DNA of 64,000 nucleotides from Fen-1359 sp963710355 (GTDB lineage: Bacteria > Planctomycetota > Phycisphaerae > Sedimentisphaerales > Anaerobacaceae), in contig CAVPZU010000001.1 in assembly GCA_963710355.1 (NCBI GenBank), forward strand, positions 434,001 through 498,000, in the 5' to 3' direction. This document shows, one piece after another, positions 1 to 13,033 of this stretch. Under the pieces are notes generated by a model. That model was given only the letters and a program-made list of their open reading frames with translations, ran no database searches and was not told where the DNA came from. The translations under genes were made by a program, and so were the position numbers. Every line of letters starts with the position of its first letter. The stretch's first letter is position 1.

Positions 1-562
1 AGGCATAATACTCTGTGTCCACAGCCAGCCAGTCCTCTGCAACATCGGATATAAGGGCCAGCGACAATTTGTGAAGGCCGCTGTCTGTTATATTTATATT
101 CACGGACTGGTTTGTATGTTCTCCCCTCGCATCGCTGCCGAATATATCCGAAACCCAGACTATTTTATCGTCAACAAGGACCGCCGCTGTCCTTTTGTTG
201 GGGTTCCAGATTTTACCGCTCGGATAAGTATCTAATTTTATATCAAAAGAGATACTTTCCACATCCTTCAAAGGGACCTGCTGGAAAACCTCTGCCATAT
301 CGTTGGCCTCGAATGCCGTATACCAGAACGAATACAACGTCAAACTAAAGTTCCCTTCTGTCGCCCATTCATTCGAGACAAATCCCCCGAACTTATCCGC
401 AGGCATATTTACATCCCAGCCGTTCGGCTCTTTGGTGCTTATATCGCCAATCCACGTATCATATTCGAAGCTGCCGTTGACGAGGCCGTTAGCATCCGCA
501 CGAATTGTATTTGCTGCCATCAGCATAATTAACACCGCTAAAAAACCTGTCATCTTCTTCAT
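1..562 (-). CDS. Secreted protein of unknown function, 3' part outside window
   Basis: Reading the minus strand from an ATG at 562 gives an open frame that runs off the left edge, about 187 residues visible. It begins with a signal peptide (MKKM, then a hydrophobic run of about 15 residues, and an Ala-Asp-Ala region near residue 24). The next residues, NGSFEYDTW, resemble the start of the jelly-roll modules found in many planctomycete exported proteins, and the visible body is rich in beta-prone, hydrophilic sequence. An AGAGGG ribosome site lies 6 bases before the start. It follows the pseudopilin gene by 36 bases on the same strand. Export, and possibly a C-terminal sorting tag beyond the window, are inferred. 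I do not recognise a specific family. Confidence 0.75.
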   Translation of the reverse strand, partial: MKKMTGFLAVLIMLMAANTIRADANGLVNGSFEYDTWIGDISTKEPNGWDVNMPADKFGGFVSNEWATEGNFSLTLYSFWYTAFEANDMAEVFQQVPLKDVESISFDIKLDTYPSGKIWNPNKRTAAVLVDDKIVWVSDIFGSDARGEHTNQSVNINITDSGLHKLSLALISDVAEDWLAVDTEYYA

Positions 563-597
563 CGTTATCCCTCTGGTCTATGCAATTGAGGAAAAAT

Positions 598-1587
598 TTA
601 GTTTTCAAAATTAAAAACGTCGTCCTTCGTGCCGAAAAGCCCGTCAAATCCCGCAGATATCAGAATATAACTATCCGAATTAAAAGGCCTCGGCACTGAA
701 AGCTTCCCATTCAATATTGCATCATAAAAAACAAATGGGTCAGCAGTTACAGTTGTCCCAAGCGGAGTAGGGCTTCCTGCCGGAGCACCCATCGGATGAT
801 ACGTCCCCGGCATCCATGGTACTTGAAGGCTTAACAAATCAATATTATCCAAGTAATTGTAGATATTTTTGTCCGGAGAGGTCAGATTCTCACTCTTAGG
901 AAGGGGATGTGCTTGGTTTCTTGCGTTTGCCTTATAATAAAGTATCGGCGTACCGACATTTTTACCCGTCCTCCTGTTGGGTATATTCGCATAAACATCA
1001 CATAAAACAGGCAGGGAATATGCATCTGCTGCAAATATAGTATAGTCGGCAAATAGGTCACCCATTACATAAACGTTTGCATTTTCCCGCGGCAGATACA
1101 ATCCCTTCCTTTCTCTTTCGCTTCCCGCTATATCGACCCCCCCAGGCAACGTTGGAACGGCTGGAGGTAGATTTACTAACCTCCTCGCAGGATACAAATC
1201 ATTACCACCAGCGCTCGTGGGTTGGCCGAAGGCAGCGCCATCGGTTGTCCCTTTCTGATAGAAATGAGACTGTGGATGAAAGCCGAGAACATCCTGTCCT
1301 ACCATAGCCTCTGCCAGCCTCATCGCCCCGCAGTACGGAGCGGTGCTACTGCTGGAATCCAGCCGAGATGACTCCGGATAGCCGTCAAACTCGGCGTTGA
1401 ACATCGTAAGGCCGGCGTCGATGGCATTAAAGTTTTTCTTCTGCTTTACCTGCAGGGCATATCGCTTAACCCTGTTTAGACTTGGAACCATGATGCTGAT
1501 AAGTATGATTATTATGCTCATTACCGTCAGCAACTCTATAATCGTGAAACCTGCCCTTCTGTTTAATTGTTCGGCTTTTTTGTTCAT
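598..1587 (-). CDS. Type II secretion/type IV pilin-like protein (pseudopilin)
   Basis: 329 residues with a classic class III prepilin leader: a short positively charged N-terminus (MNKKAEQLNRRAG), then FTIIELLTVMSIIIILISI, where Gly-Phe marks the prepilin peptidase site and Glu+5 of the mature protein is present. The hydrophobic helix is followed by a long extracytoplasmic domain with no motif I can name. It is larger than a major GspG pseudopilin (about 140 residues), as is common for the expanded pseudopilin sets of planctomycetes. It lies 42 bases downstream of gspF and shares its strand, so it probably belongs to the gspE-gspF transcription unit. The product is expected in the inner membrane, processed by a prepilin peptidase encoded elsewhere. 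Confidence 0.85.
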   Translation of the reverse strand: MNKKAEQLNRRAGFTIIELLTVMSIIIILISIMVPSLNRVKRYALQVKQKKNFNAIDAGLTMFNAEFDGYPESSRLDSSSSTAPYCGAMRLAEAMVGQDVLGFHPQSHFYQKGTTDGAAFGQPTSAGGNDLYPARRLVNLPPAVPTLPGGVDIAGSERERKGLYLPRENANVYVMGDLFADYTIFAADAYSLPVLCDVYANIPNRRTGKNVGTPILYYKANARNQAHPLPKSENLTSPDKNIYNYLDNIDLLSLQVPWMPGTYHPMGAPAGSPTPLGTTVTADPFVFYDAILNGKLSVPRPFNSDSYILISAGFDGLFGTKDDVFNFEN

Positions 1588-1629
1588 TAATGTTCTCCTT
1601 TAAAAATTGCCTTAAGCTTCATTTTTTTA

Positions 1630-2890
1630 TTAAGCGTTGCCGCTTGCGGTTGCGCTCAAACCGGAAATCATGCCGATAATCGGCAGAAATATCGACAACA
1701 CAATTGTCATAACAATCATGCCAAGCACGATAATCATTATCGGCTCCAAAAGCGACATCATCGACGCAACCATAACATCAATCTGTTCATCGAAGTTATC
1801 TGCGACTTTCGAAAGCATCTTGTCGAGGTCGCCCGTTTCCTCGCCGACCGCAACCATGTTGGCTACAATCAAATCCACTGTCTTCGATTGCCTCAGGGGC
1901 GTCGCGAAGCTCTCGCCCTGCCTGATGGAATTCTGGACGTTCCCGAGCATATTTGCATATACTTCATTGCCTGCTGTCTGACGAGACGTGTTTATGGCCT
2001 CCAGAATGGGAACGCCTGCGCCGATTAGTGTTCCCAGTGTCCTTGTCCACCGTGCAACGGCTATCTTGCCGCTAAGCGACCCTATAACCGGTATTTTAAG
2101 CTTTATTGTGTCCAGTATTAGCCGACCTGCCCTGAACCGCCTTACCGCACGAAGCAGAAAAACTATACCCACAGGTACACCCAACAAATACACCCACCCG
2201 TAATTATACGCTATCCAGTTACTGCATCCCCATTACAATCTGTGTTATCTTCGGCAGTTGTTTGTCGGTCATCTCCGAAAGCACCGTCTTGAACTGGGGT
2301 ATCACGTATTTCATAAGCAGCAGCAATATGCAAAATGCAGCAGTCAGAACCACTAAAGGATAAACCAGAGCGCTTTTGACCCTGCTTTTGAGCTTCTGCG
2401 TCTTCTCCATAAAGTCGGCAACTCGGGCAAGAATCAAATCCAGCACTCCGCCCGTCTCGCCCGCTGCCACCATACTCACAAACAGCCGGTCGAATGTGCG
2501 AGGGTATCGCGACAGCGCCTCCGAAAGGGTCGAGCCTCCTTCAATATCATCCGCAACTCGGCCGACCATCTTCTTAAATGCCCCTGACCTCTGCTGTTCC
2601 TGAAGAATACGCAGCGACCGCAATATCGGCAGACCAGCATCCTGCAGCGTCGATAGCTGCCTTGCGAACTGGGTCACAAGTTTTACCTTCACTTTCTTGC
2701 CCGAAGCCCTCTTCCCAGGGGCTGCTGCCTTTACGCCGGCGCTCTTCTTTACCCCGTGAGCCTGAACCTTCGTGGGAAAATATCCCATATTTTGTATCTT
2801 GCTTATCGCTTCCTTCTGGCTCAGGGCCTCTACCTCGTCCTTTATCATTACCCCCTGTGAGTCCAACGCTTCATATTTGAATACTGGCAT
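1630..2890 (-). CDS. gspF: Type II secretion inner-membrane platform protein GspF/PilC, frameshifted
   Basis: Two adjoining frames make one GspF. The first (2890 to 2219, 223 residues) starts MPVFKYEALDSQG, the normal GspF N-terminus, has a lysine-rich linker near residues 50-70 and carries the first T2SF domain (QFARQLSTLQDAGLPIL) and a membrane helix. The second carries the repeated T2SF domain (WTRTLGTLIGAGVPILEAI), the GEETGDLDKML motif and the final helix. Between them, CAG TAA C TGG needs a single +1 step to join MGMQ to WIAYNYGWVYLLG, which matches the family at that point. The joined length of about 419 residues is normal. Either the genome copy is broken or one base was added in sequencing. 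It acts with GspE in the inner membrane. Confidence 0.85.
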
Positions 2891-2960
2891 CTTTTTTGCC
2901 TCCTAATATCTTTCTTTTTTCCTTCTTATCTTTTTATACCTTTCTTACCTTTCACACCTT

Positions 2961-4727
2961 CTATAGCGACTCCGAAATCGTCTCCTTGACGACCTCATCT
3001 ATCGTCGTAACCCCGTCATATACCGCCGCCAGACCATTATCACGCAGCAGCTTCATTCCAGATTTTTGCGATGCTGTTCGTAAAACCGTCGTGGATGCAT
3101 GGCTCATAATCAACTCGCTTATCCGGTCGTTGAATGTCATTATCTCAAAAATTGCTATCCGCCCCCTGTATCCGGTTTTGTTGCACTTGCTGCAGCCTCG
3201 TCCGTAATAGAATTGCTTTCCCTTCACGTCATCCTGCGATAGTCCCAACTCCTTGAGCTGAAGGTCGGTCGGCTCAAATGCCGTTTTGCAATTCTCGCAT
3301 ATCTTTCTTACTAACCTTTGTGCGATAATACCTTCCAGTGTCGCTGTCACAAGGAACGGCTCAATCCCCAAATCCAATAGTCTCGCTATCGAGCTGGGGG
3401 CATCATTTGTGTGAAGAGTCGTAAATACAAGGTGGCCTGTCAACGAGGCCTGGGCTGCTATCTCTGCCGTCTCAAGGTCGCGTATCTCGCCTACCATTAC
3501 TATATCAGGGTCCTGACGAAGTATCGACCGCAGGCATCGGGCAAACGTTAACCCTATATCCTGTTTTATCTGAACCTGAATTATTCCATCTATGTCGTAT
3601 TCTACAGGGTCTTCCGTCGTAATAATCTTCGTCTCAAGGTCGTTTAGCTCGCTTAATGCTGCATAAAGTGTCGTCGTTTTACCGCAGCCTGTCGGCCCAG
3701 TAACTATTAGAATACCGTTGGGCTTACTGATTAGTTGCCGCATTACGTTCAATTCATAAGGCCTGAATCCTAACTTGTCGAGGTTAAGACTGACCTGGCT
3801 TCGGTCCAGTACTCGCAATACGACACTTTCCCCGAACATTGTCGGCAAAACACTCACTCGAAGGTCTATAGGATTGCCTCCTACGGTCAATGAGATACGG
3901 CCATCCTGCGGCAGACGCCTTTCCGCAATGTCTAAATTGGCCATAACCTTGATTCGAGAGCTCAGGGCGGCCGCTATGTATTTCGGCGGCGGCACCATCT
4001 CATACAGCACACCGTCTATTCGGTATCTCATCTTATATTCATTTTCAAACGGCTCAAAATGAACGTCGGATGCCTTGTCCCTTATTGCCTGAAGCAATAC
4101 AAGGTTGAGCAGCTTCTTTACAGGATTTGAATTTGACAGCTCCTTTAATTCATCAAGGTCAATGCTTTGATTTCTTCCCTCGAATTCAGCCAAAAATCTG
4201 TCGTCCTGTATTTCACTTATCAGGGCGTTTATGTTTTCTTCCTTCGTTTCATAATGCTTCTTGAGGATTGCCTGAAGAGATTCTGTGTCTGTTATGCACG
4301 CCGTCACCTTGAAACCCATTAGTGTGCTTAAATCGTCCATTGCCCTGAAATTGTCCGGATTGTCCATAGCTACTTTTAATTCATTTAACTCTTTATTGTA
4401 GGACACAGGAACTATTCGATATGTCTTTGCCATATGGGCAGGAACTTTTTCTATTATATCAGACGGTATTTCCATCGCACTAAGATTGATATATTCCATC
4501 CCCCGCTGAGCGCCCAATGCCGTCTGTAGTTGAGTCTGGTCAATGAGACCCAATTCGGTGAATATCTGACCTATTTTGACGCCAGGCCTTTTTTGCTGGA
4601 GCTGAAGACATTCGTGTATCTGCTCCCGAGTTAGAATGCCCATTTTCGTTAGGATTCGGCCTAACGTTCTGCCTCTTAACTGGTCTAATGGGGGCATCTT
4701 ATTCATCTTATTATTTACTACAACCAT
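2961..4727 (-). CDS. gspE: Type II secretion/type IV pilus assembly ATPase GspE/PilB
   Basis: 588 residues. The N-terminus holds a MshEN/GspII-type domain (GRILTKMGILTREQI, about residues 19-80). The ATPase core shows the family dinucleotide-binding motif GPTGCGKTTTLY, the Asp box (TTEDPVEY), the Walker B region QDPDIVMVGEIRD and the His box (TGHLVFTTLHTNDAPSS). Near the C-terminus is the tetracysteine zinc site (CENC followed by CSKCNKTGYRGR). This family hydrolyses ATP on the cytoplasmic side to drive pseudopilus or pilus assembly. It is first in the minus-strand order gspE, gspF, pseudopilin, so it likely leads that operon. GspE and PilB cannot be separated from sequence alone. Confidence 0.93.
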   Translation of the reverse strand: MVVVNNKMNKMPPLDQLRGRTLGRILTKMGILTREQIHECLQLQQKRPGVKIGQIFTELGLIDQTQLQTALGAQRGMEYINLSAMEIPSDIIEKVPAHMAKTYRIVPVSYNKELNELKVAMDNPDNFRAMDDLSTLMGFKVTACITDTESLQAILKKHYETKEENINALISEIQDDRFLAEFEGRNQSIDLDELKELSNSNPVKKLLNLVLLQAIRDKASDVHFEPFENEYKMRYRIDGVLYEMVPPPKYIAAALSSRIKVMANLDIAERRLPQDGRISLTVGGNPIDLRVSVLPTMFGESVVLRVLDRSQVSLNLDKLGFRPYELNVMRQLISKPNGILIVTGPTGCGKTTTLYAALSELNDLETKIITTEDPVEYDIDGIIQVQIKQDIGLTFARCLRSILRQDPDIVMVGEIRDLETAEIAAQASLTGHLVFTTLHTNDAPSSIARLLDLGIEPFLVTATLEGIIAQRLVRKICENCKTAFEPTDLQLKELGLSQDDVKGKQFYYGRGCSKCNKTGYRGRIAIFEIMTFNDRISELIMSHASTTVLRTASQKSGMKLLRDNGLAAVYDGVTTIDEVVKETISESL

Positions 4728-5350
4728 CGCATTTGTGCCTTTCGACTTTTGTCATCTCTTGTTATTTACCTTTCAGACCATCATCATTATACCGCTTTTA
4801 AAAGCTTCTCTACAAATAAATTATAGAATGGACATTTAGTTATTAGGAATTATACACTGCTCAGAAACCATCGTTTTTTTGTATGCCTGAATACAGTTCT
4901 TCTAAAGTTAGCCCCCTTATACATTAACTTTAGATATCTGTAATTATTCTATCACTTTGCTTGTTAAAAACCAAGCTTTTTTTAAACCTATGCAGGAAAC
5001 TACCCTGCTAAATTCTCGATTTACTGCGGTTTGTCCTATAAAAATTGCATTAGTTGAAAAATGATGCTTATTTTTTCAATATATTTTTGCCTTTTGTTAT
5101 GCCGGGAAGAAAAATCCAAAAGCGAAAATAACAGAATTCAGAATAACCAAACAGAGCCCAGACTGTCAGGGAGGGGGTTGTTGTTGCCCGTTGTATATAG
5201 CCCCGCAATGAAATTGTGGGGTTTGTTTAGACCCCAAGTTTTTCGATATGCACGGGATGCTCGATGATGTCTATCGGCATTTCGATTCGGAAATTAGGAT
5301 TTCGAGTTTGTTTTCGCAATACGACATCCGTATTACGCACTACAATTGGT
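4728..5350. other. Gene-free AT-rich stretch between folC and gspE
   Basis: No open frame with coding character was found. It holds the inverted repeat at 4901-4934, two CAGAAT heptamer words near 5134-5146, and a small hairpin at 5201-5221 (CCCCGCAA, loop TGAAA, TTGTGGGG) that could act as a weak terminator downstream of folC on the minus strand but lacks a clean T-run. Promoters for gspE should lie here but I cannot place them with confidence. Confidence 0.5.
4901..4934. repeat. Perfect 10-bp inverted repeat upstream of gspE
   Basis: TCTAAAGTTA (4901-4910) and TAACTTTAGA (4925-4934) are exact inverted copies separated by 14 bases. It lies about 175 bases upstream of gspE in an otherwise AT-rich, gene-free stretch. 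It could be an operator or an RNA hairpin in the leader. No U-run follows on either strand, so a terminator is unlikely. Confidence 0.45.
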
Positions 5351-6823
5351 TTATTGAACGATGGTCGGCTGATGATACGGCAGCTTTACCGGATGAAAAC
5401 GCATCTTCGCCTCGCCGATTAAATAGAAGCTGCCCGTTATGCAAATCAGGTCTTCTTTGCCCACAGCGCTTTTTGCCAGCCGCAGCGCCTCGCCAAGGTT
5501 CGGCGATGTCTGATACATCTTGTCGCTTATCTCAACAAACCTTTCCGCAAGCTCTTCCGGCGACATGGCCCGTGGCGAGCTGCTCCGGGTAAATATCACC
5601 TTGTCCGCCCCATACTGCAGCTGTCGTAGCATCCCGTCCACATCTTTGTCGCTGTTGCAGCCGAAAATTATCACCATTGAATCATAAGGAATACTCTGGC
5701 CGATAGCCTGAATCAGGGCCTCAATGCTCGCAGCATTATGAGCAGCGTCTATCATAATCCGCGGGTCATCGTAAATCATCTCCATTCGGCCTGACATACG
5801 AACATTATTCAAACCTTCGATTGCCTTGTTGTTGTCTATCTTGAAACCGCAGTCCTTAAGCCTGTCCAAAAGTGCCAGAGCCAGTCCGCAGTTAACTGCC
5901 TGGTGAATCCCATGCAGCGGCACACGCAAATGCTCAAACTTGCTCGTAGGAGTCGTCAGGCATATCTTATTATGCGGGCCGTATTCTCGCGAATTCTCAA
6001 ACCGGTACGAAAAATTGATGTCCTGCCCCGTCACACATAACGGTGCCTTTAACGCATCCGCCCGCTCCTTCAGCACTTCCATCGCCTTCGGATGCTGCCT
6101 GACCGTCACTATTGGCACACCTTCCTTAAATATGCCGGCCTTTTCCGTTGCTATTGCTTCAATCGTGTTGCCCAGCTGGTGCATGTGGTCCATACTCAGG
6201 CTCGTTATGCCGACAACTTCCGGCTGTATCAGGTTTGTGCTGTCTAATCTGCCCCCTAAACCCGTTTCAATTACCGATATGTCCGTCTTTACATCTGCAA
6301 AGTGCATAAACGCAAGCGTTGTCATTATCTCAAAAAATGTCGGTGGATCTGTTTTGGATAGCTTTTCTACAGCGCCATAAATCCGATTTATAAGGTTGTA
6401 CATCTCGTGTTCGCTTATTATTTTCGCATTTACTGCTATCCGCTCGTGAAGGTGTACCAGGTGAGGCGATGTATATAACCCGACTTTGTAGCCGTTCGCC
6501 TCCAGCATCCGGGCGAGCATAGTGGCCGTAGAGCCTTTACCTTTTGTGCCAGCTATATGGACTGTGCGGATTTTGCGGTGCGGGTTGCCTACCAAAGACA
6601 ACAACTTATTCATCCGGCTGAGATTGAATGTTGTTGTATTGTAGCTCACCCGCTTTTCTTTTTCGTAGTCAGTCCTCTCAAACAGATACCTGATAGCGCT
6701 CTGATAGCTTGGAAATGCTCTTTTGCTGCCTGCTTTTGCAACCTTTGCAGGAGTCTTCGCTGTCTGTTTAGCTTTCTTTGCTATTTTGATTGTTTGTCTC
6801 GTTTTTATCATAGAATATCTCAT
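5351..6823 (-). CDS. folC: Folylpolyglutamate synthase / dihydrofolate synthase
   Basis: 490 residues of the Mur-ligase fold. The P-loop HIAGTKGKGSTATMLARML (about residues 88-106) and the following TSPHLVHLHERI are signature FolC segments, and TGLGGRLDSTN is the second conserved block. The family adds glutamate to dihydropteroate or to reduced folates using ATP, in the cytosol. The protein is about 60 residues longer than usual because of a Lys/Ala-rich N-terminal tail (residues 1-35). No convincing ribosome site precedes the first ATG, so a later start is possible. It has a stand-alone position on the minus strand, 249 bases after dprA. Confidence 0.93.
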   Translation of the reverse strand: MRYSMIKTRQTIKIAKKAKQTAKTPAKVAKAGSKRAFPSYQSAIRYLFERTDYEKEKRVSYNTTTFNLSRMNKLLSLVGNPHRKIRTVHIAGTKGKGSTATMLARMLEANGYKVGLYTSPHLVHLHERIAVNAKIISEHEMYNLINRIYGAVEKLSKTDPPTFFEIMTTLAFMHFADVKTDISVIETGLGGRLDSTNLIQPEVVGITSLSMDHMHQLGNTIEAIATEKAGIFKEGVPIVTVRQHPKAMEVLKERADALKAPLCVTGQDINFSYRFENSREYGPHNKICLTTPTSKFEHLRVPLHGIHQAVNCGLALALLDRLKDCGFKIDNNKAIEGLNNVRMSGRMEMIYDDPRIMIDAAHNAASIEALIQAIGQSIPYDSMVIIFGCNSDKDVDGMLRQLQYGADKVIFTRSSSPRAMSPEELAERFVEISDKMYQTSPNLGEALRLAKSAVGKEDLICITGSFYLIGEAKMRFHPVKLPYHQPTIVQ

Positions 6824-7072
6824 TATAACAATATAATCCTATATTTGTCAAAATGTTCTTGCTTTTATTGTAAAAAACGGCTCTTTTTTCGGCCCAAATC
6901 ATTTATAACAGCCTTATCAAAAGGCACTTAAATGCAGAAAATCAGGGCCAATAATACGGTTTTCCTGTAATACATAATAAGTATTACTTCTTACGTTATA
7001 AGATATGATTATCTCTGCTGCGGACTTTTTATCAGGGAAAAACTCAATTATGTTGTGAAATCTTTAAACCGG

Positions 7073-8239
7073 TCACCTTCTGATGTAGAAGCTGCCCGGC
7101 AGTTGTTTTACCGCCCCTTTTAATTGAAGTGATATTAGTGCTGAGTTAATGCTGCCCGCCTGCAAACCAGACTCGGCCACTATCTGCTCGATGTGTATCG
7201 GCTCGGTATTCAGGCAGTCATAAACCGTCCTTTCACCATCATTGAGTTTTAGCCTTCCTGTATCGAACAATGTCGCCCCGCTTCTTTCCTCCGCCCTTCT
7301 CGCTGCTGAAACAACCTGCTCTTTAACAGATTCGCCGACATAACCGAGAGCATCGGTCACATCCGCTACCGACTCAACCAGCTTCGCCCCCTGCTTGATT
7401 AACTGATGCGCACCCTTGCTCAACGGCGAATCCACCTTACCCGGCACCGCCATCACCTCACGCCCATATTCACAAGCAAATTTTGCTGTTATGAGCGCAC
7501 CCGAATTAAAGCCCGCTTCCACCACGATTGTCCCCAGTGACAGGCCCGCTATGAGCCTGTTGCGGGCAGGAAAATTTTCCCCCAACGGCCCTGTCCGCAA
7601 AGGCAGCTCGCTTACGCACGCCCCCATCTGGCTGATTTGCTCGAAAAGCTTTTTATTTTCAGGCGGATAGATATGCGACAATCCGCAGCCTAAAACCGCA
7701 ATTGTTCGCCCCCCTGCTGCCATTGCCCCCTGATGCGCCGCTGAATCTATCCCGCGTGCCATCCCGGAGCATATCGTAACGCCTGCTGAACTCAACAGAT
7801 GTGCCAGACGCGCCGCCTGCTCCTGACCATACAGACTGCACCGACGAGCCCCCACTATCGCAATCGCCAGATTATCTTCCTTTTTTATCGTCCCTTTGAT
7901 ATACAGCACCGGCGGCGGGTCATAAATATCCTTCAGTAATTGCGGATATTCCTCATCCTCAAAATTGATTATCCGCACCTCCAATTTTTCTGCCAATTCT
8001 AATTCCGCCGATGAGTCGAACTTATCCCGTGTCCTCGTTATTGCCTCTGCCGTTTTGAATCCGATTCCCTCTATTTCAGACAACTCTTTTACGGATGCCC
8101 CCAGCGCCTTATCGACCGAGCCGCATTTCTCCAAAATCTTTTTGAATGTCACCGGTCCAACCCCATCGACGTTTATCAATTTGAGCCACTTTTCTATATC
8201 TTTTGTCTTTTCCGCCATCCTCAAAATCCTTTTATCCAA
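7073..8239 (-). CDS. dprA: DNA-processing protein DprA
   Basis: 388 residues with the three-part DprA layout: an N-terminal helix-hairpin-helix/SAM-like region (INVDGVGPVTFKKIL and ELSEIEGIGFKTAEAI), the central Rossmann-like domain with IVGARRCSLYGQ, SGMARGIDSAAHQGA and GCGLSHIYPPEN, and a C-terminal winged helix (about residues 330-388, ending GSFYIRR). DprA loads RecA on incoming single-stranded DNA during natural transformation. It starts 40 bases after the end of the GH105 gene on the same strand. Other competence genes are not in the window, though the secretion/pilus genes at 598-4727 could in principle serve DNA uptake. Confidence 0.95.
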   Translation of the reverse strand: MDKRILRMAEKTKDIEKWLKLINVDGVGPVTFKKILEKCGSVDKALGASVKELSEIEGIGFKTAEAITRTRDKFDSSAELELAEKLEVRIINFEDEEYPQLLKDIYDPPPVLYIKGTIKKEDNLAIAIVGARRCSLYGQEQAARLAHLLSSAGVTICSGMARGIDSAAHQGAMAAGGRTIAVLGCGLSHIYPPENKKLFEQISQMGACVSELPLRTGPLGENFPARNRLIAGLSLGTIVVEAGFNSGALITAKFACEYGREVMAVPGKVDSPLSKGAHQLIKQGAKLVESVADVTDALGYVGESVKEQVVSAARRAEERSGATLFDTGRLKLNDGERTVYDCLNTEPIHIEQIVAESGLQAGSINSALISLQLKGAVKQLPGSFYIRR

Positions 8240-8279
8240 AGGACGTTATAGTAATCCAGCCATCATTCTTGTCAATCAC

Positions 8280-9337
8280 TCAGCTCGCCAACTTCGAGTA
8301 AGCCCCTTCCATCATCAAAAAGAAGGCCTGCGCCTCGGTGGATGTTCCCTGACGGTCAAAATTGGGCGAGCCGCAAACATCCTGAACAAGGCCGTATTGG
8401 TCGATTTTACTATGGGCGGCTGCCCGCATTTTGTCGGCAGCTTTAAGGTAGGTGTCTTCCAGCCAGCCGGCTTTGACCCCTTTGTATATAGAATACGCAA
8501 GCATTTGCGACAGATTGGTTTCAACAAATGTATCCGGCTTGTCAATAACATCGTGGAATAGCCCGTCGGAACGCATAAAAGAAATACAACCGTCTAACAG
8601 TTCTTTTGTGTAGCCGATGAGTTTTGTGCGCTCTGGTTCTTTTTCCTTTGGCAGAACTTCGATAATTTGAGCCAGGGCCGCAGCCGACCATCCGTTTCCT
8701 CCCCCCCAAAAATCGCGGCGTTTAAAATCCTTTTTTCGGTCATCCCATATGTGCGAAAAAAGCTTCTTTTCCTTGTTCCATAAATATTTTCTGTAACCAT
8801 CGACCTGCTTAACAGCTTCGTCGTAATCACCCATAAACGCAAGAAACGGAGGCGCCATAAACATCGAGTCACTCCATATCTCTGGACCATAGGTGACGTG
8901 ATATATCATGCCATCGGAAGTTCTTGGGCGCTCTTCTTGAGGTACTGATACAATGCATCGGCGGCTTCTTTGAGTTTTTTGTCGCCGGTAATTTTATAGG
9001 CGTAAAGCACCCCCGGCCCGTTCGAACCCGGGTCTGTAACGTTGCTGTCTGAGCCAAGCATTGCTAATCGGCCGTCCTTATGGCGGCGGAGAACTGCCTC
9101 ACCAGCCATAAGCACAACTAACTCTTTTTCGCCTGTCTCCATTAGTCCCTGCATAGCAACGCCTTGTTCCCACGAGGCACGCTGCATACAGAGCATCGCC
9201 ATTTTTGCCTTCTCAATTAATGGATTGCTGGCAGTCTCCGCAGCATTAACTTTGGCCGCATCTGAGTTGAGACCTAACAGGACTTCTAAAACAGGCAGGC
9301 CCCAGACTGCGCCAGTCACAAAATCTCTTCTTCGCAT
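8280..9337 (-). CDS. Glycoside hydrolase family 88/105 (unsaturated glucuronyl/galacturonyl hydrolase), Tat-exported, frameshifted
   Basis: Two overlapping frames form one GH105-like protein. The N-terminal part starts best at 9337, with AAGGA 9 bases upstream, giving MRRRDFVTGA, a twin-arginine signal followed by a hydrophobic stretch. It continues with RASWEQGVAMQGLMETG. The second frame holds YHVTYGPEIWSDSMFMAPPFLA, GGGNGWSAAALAQI and the C-terminal GTSTEAQAFFLMME, all typical of the alpha/alpha-barrel family that removes unsaturated uronic acids from polysaccharide-lyase products. The true frame at the junction reads RPRTSDGMIYHV, so one base is missing near 8935. The short gap to dprA suggests co-transcription, without functional meaning. 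Confidence 0.82.
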
Positions 9338-9427
9338 AATTACTATCCTTGAAAAGGCGTATTTGAAAACCGTCGGCAATAATTATAATCCAGTTTTTGT
9401 TGATTGGGTAGTATAAATCCCGAACGC

Positions 9428-9464
9428 AAAAGGAAAGCCCCGGTTGGTTTCCCAATCGGGGCTT
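9428..9464 (-). terminator. Rho-independent terminator of the 23S-5S operon
   Basis: On the minus strand just after 5S, AAGCCCCG pairs with CGGGGCTT; one mismatch and four more pairs then close a GAAA tetraloop. TCCTTTT follows. Position and structure fit the end of the rRNA transcript. Confidence 0.85.
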
Positions 9465-9468
9465 ATAA

Positions 9469-9577
9469 TTGCTGGCAATCACCTACTCTCGCCTTTCGAC
9501 TACCATCGGCCGGGCGGGCTTAGCTTCTGAGTTCGGAATGGGATCAGGCGTTTCCCCGCACGTATGCTCACCAGCAA
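9469..9577 (-). rRNA. rrf: 5S ribosomal RNA
   Basis: About 109 bases, minus strand. The ends pair (TTGCTGG at the 5' end with CCAGCAA at the 3' end), and the conserved inner segments CCCATTCCGAACTCAGAAG and CGATGGTAGT are present. It lies about 145 bases after the 23S gene and directly before the terminator. Confidence 0.95.
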
Positions 9578-9634
9578 ATTTGTTAAAACCCACAGCCTCT
9601 CGGCCACGGGAATTATTCTCACTTTCAAAGAACT

Positions 9635-9656
9635 ATATTCTGAATACTGAATACTA
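9635..9656. repeat. Degenerate heptamer repeat between 5S and 23S
   Basis: TATTCTGAATACTGAATACT is three imperfect 7-bp words, on the other strand variants of CAGAATA. It sits in the 23S-5S spacer and belongs to the dispersed heptamer family seen at seven other sites in this window. Confidence 0.6.
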
Positions 9657-9721
9657 AAAAAAATACAGATTCAAGGCTAAACGCAAGACTTACTTTACCA
9701 TTTATCAATCAATGATTGATA

Positions 9722-12722
<3,001 letters not shown>

Positions 12723-12879
12723 ATCAATCTTTGATTGCCTTTGGTTGGAGAATAGGACAAACGCTTTACAAAACGCTTATCCTTTTCTACTAAGTCTTGC
12801 GCTCAATTGTACAAGTTTTTCACTGCTGAAAAACTTTACCTTGAATCTGTATTAACTTGCCAAAGACCCTAAAAACAGC

Positions 12880-12899
12880 CTTCACAATAAATTGTGAAG
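12880..12899. repeat. Palindrome in the leader between tRNA-Ala and 23S
   Basis: CTTCACAAT and ATTGTGAAG are perfect inverted copies with two bases between. It lies in the pre-23S spacer, so it may form a processing or antitermination hairpin in the rRNA precursor. No function is shown. Confidence 0.4.
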
Positions 12900-12956
12900 A
12901 CCATCAATTCTATCGGGAAAAAAGTTTATGTCAACAATCATTTTCACATTTTTTAC

Positions 12957-13029
12957 TGGAGACGACCGGGATCGAACCGGCAACCTCTGGCTTGCAAAGC
13001 CAACGCTCTCCCAGTTGAGCTACGTCCCC
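12957..13029 (-). tRNA. tRNA-Ala (anticodon TGC)
   Basis: 73 bases on the minus strand, starting GGGGACGTAGCTC. The anticodon arm is TTGGC, loop TTTGCAA, GCCAG, which gives TGC. The T-loop is GGTTCGATCCC. Acceptor pairing is complete with one G-U; CCA is not encoded. Confidence 0.96.
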
Positions 13030-13033
13030 GGGC

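Noticed and set aside
1630..2193. Separate short secretion protein starting with GTG at 2193
   Set aside because: It is the C-terminal half of GspF after a one-base frame break, not an independent gene.
2214..2222. Programmed +1 frameshift in gspF
   Set aside because: A stop codon lies at the shift point, but no slippery codon or upstream Shine-Dalgarno-like stimulator is evident, and many unrelated genes in the window show similar breaks.
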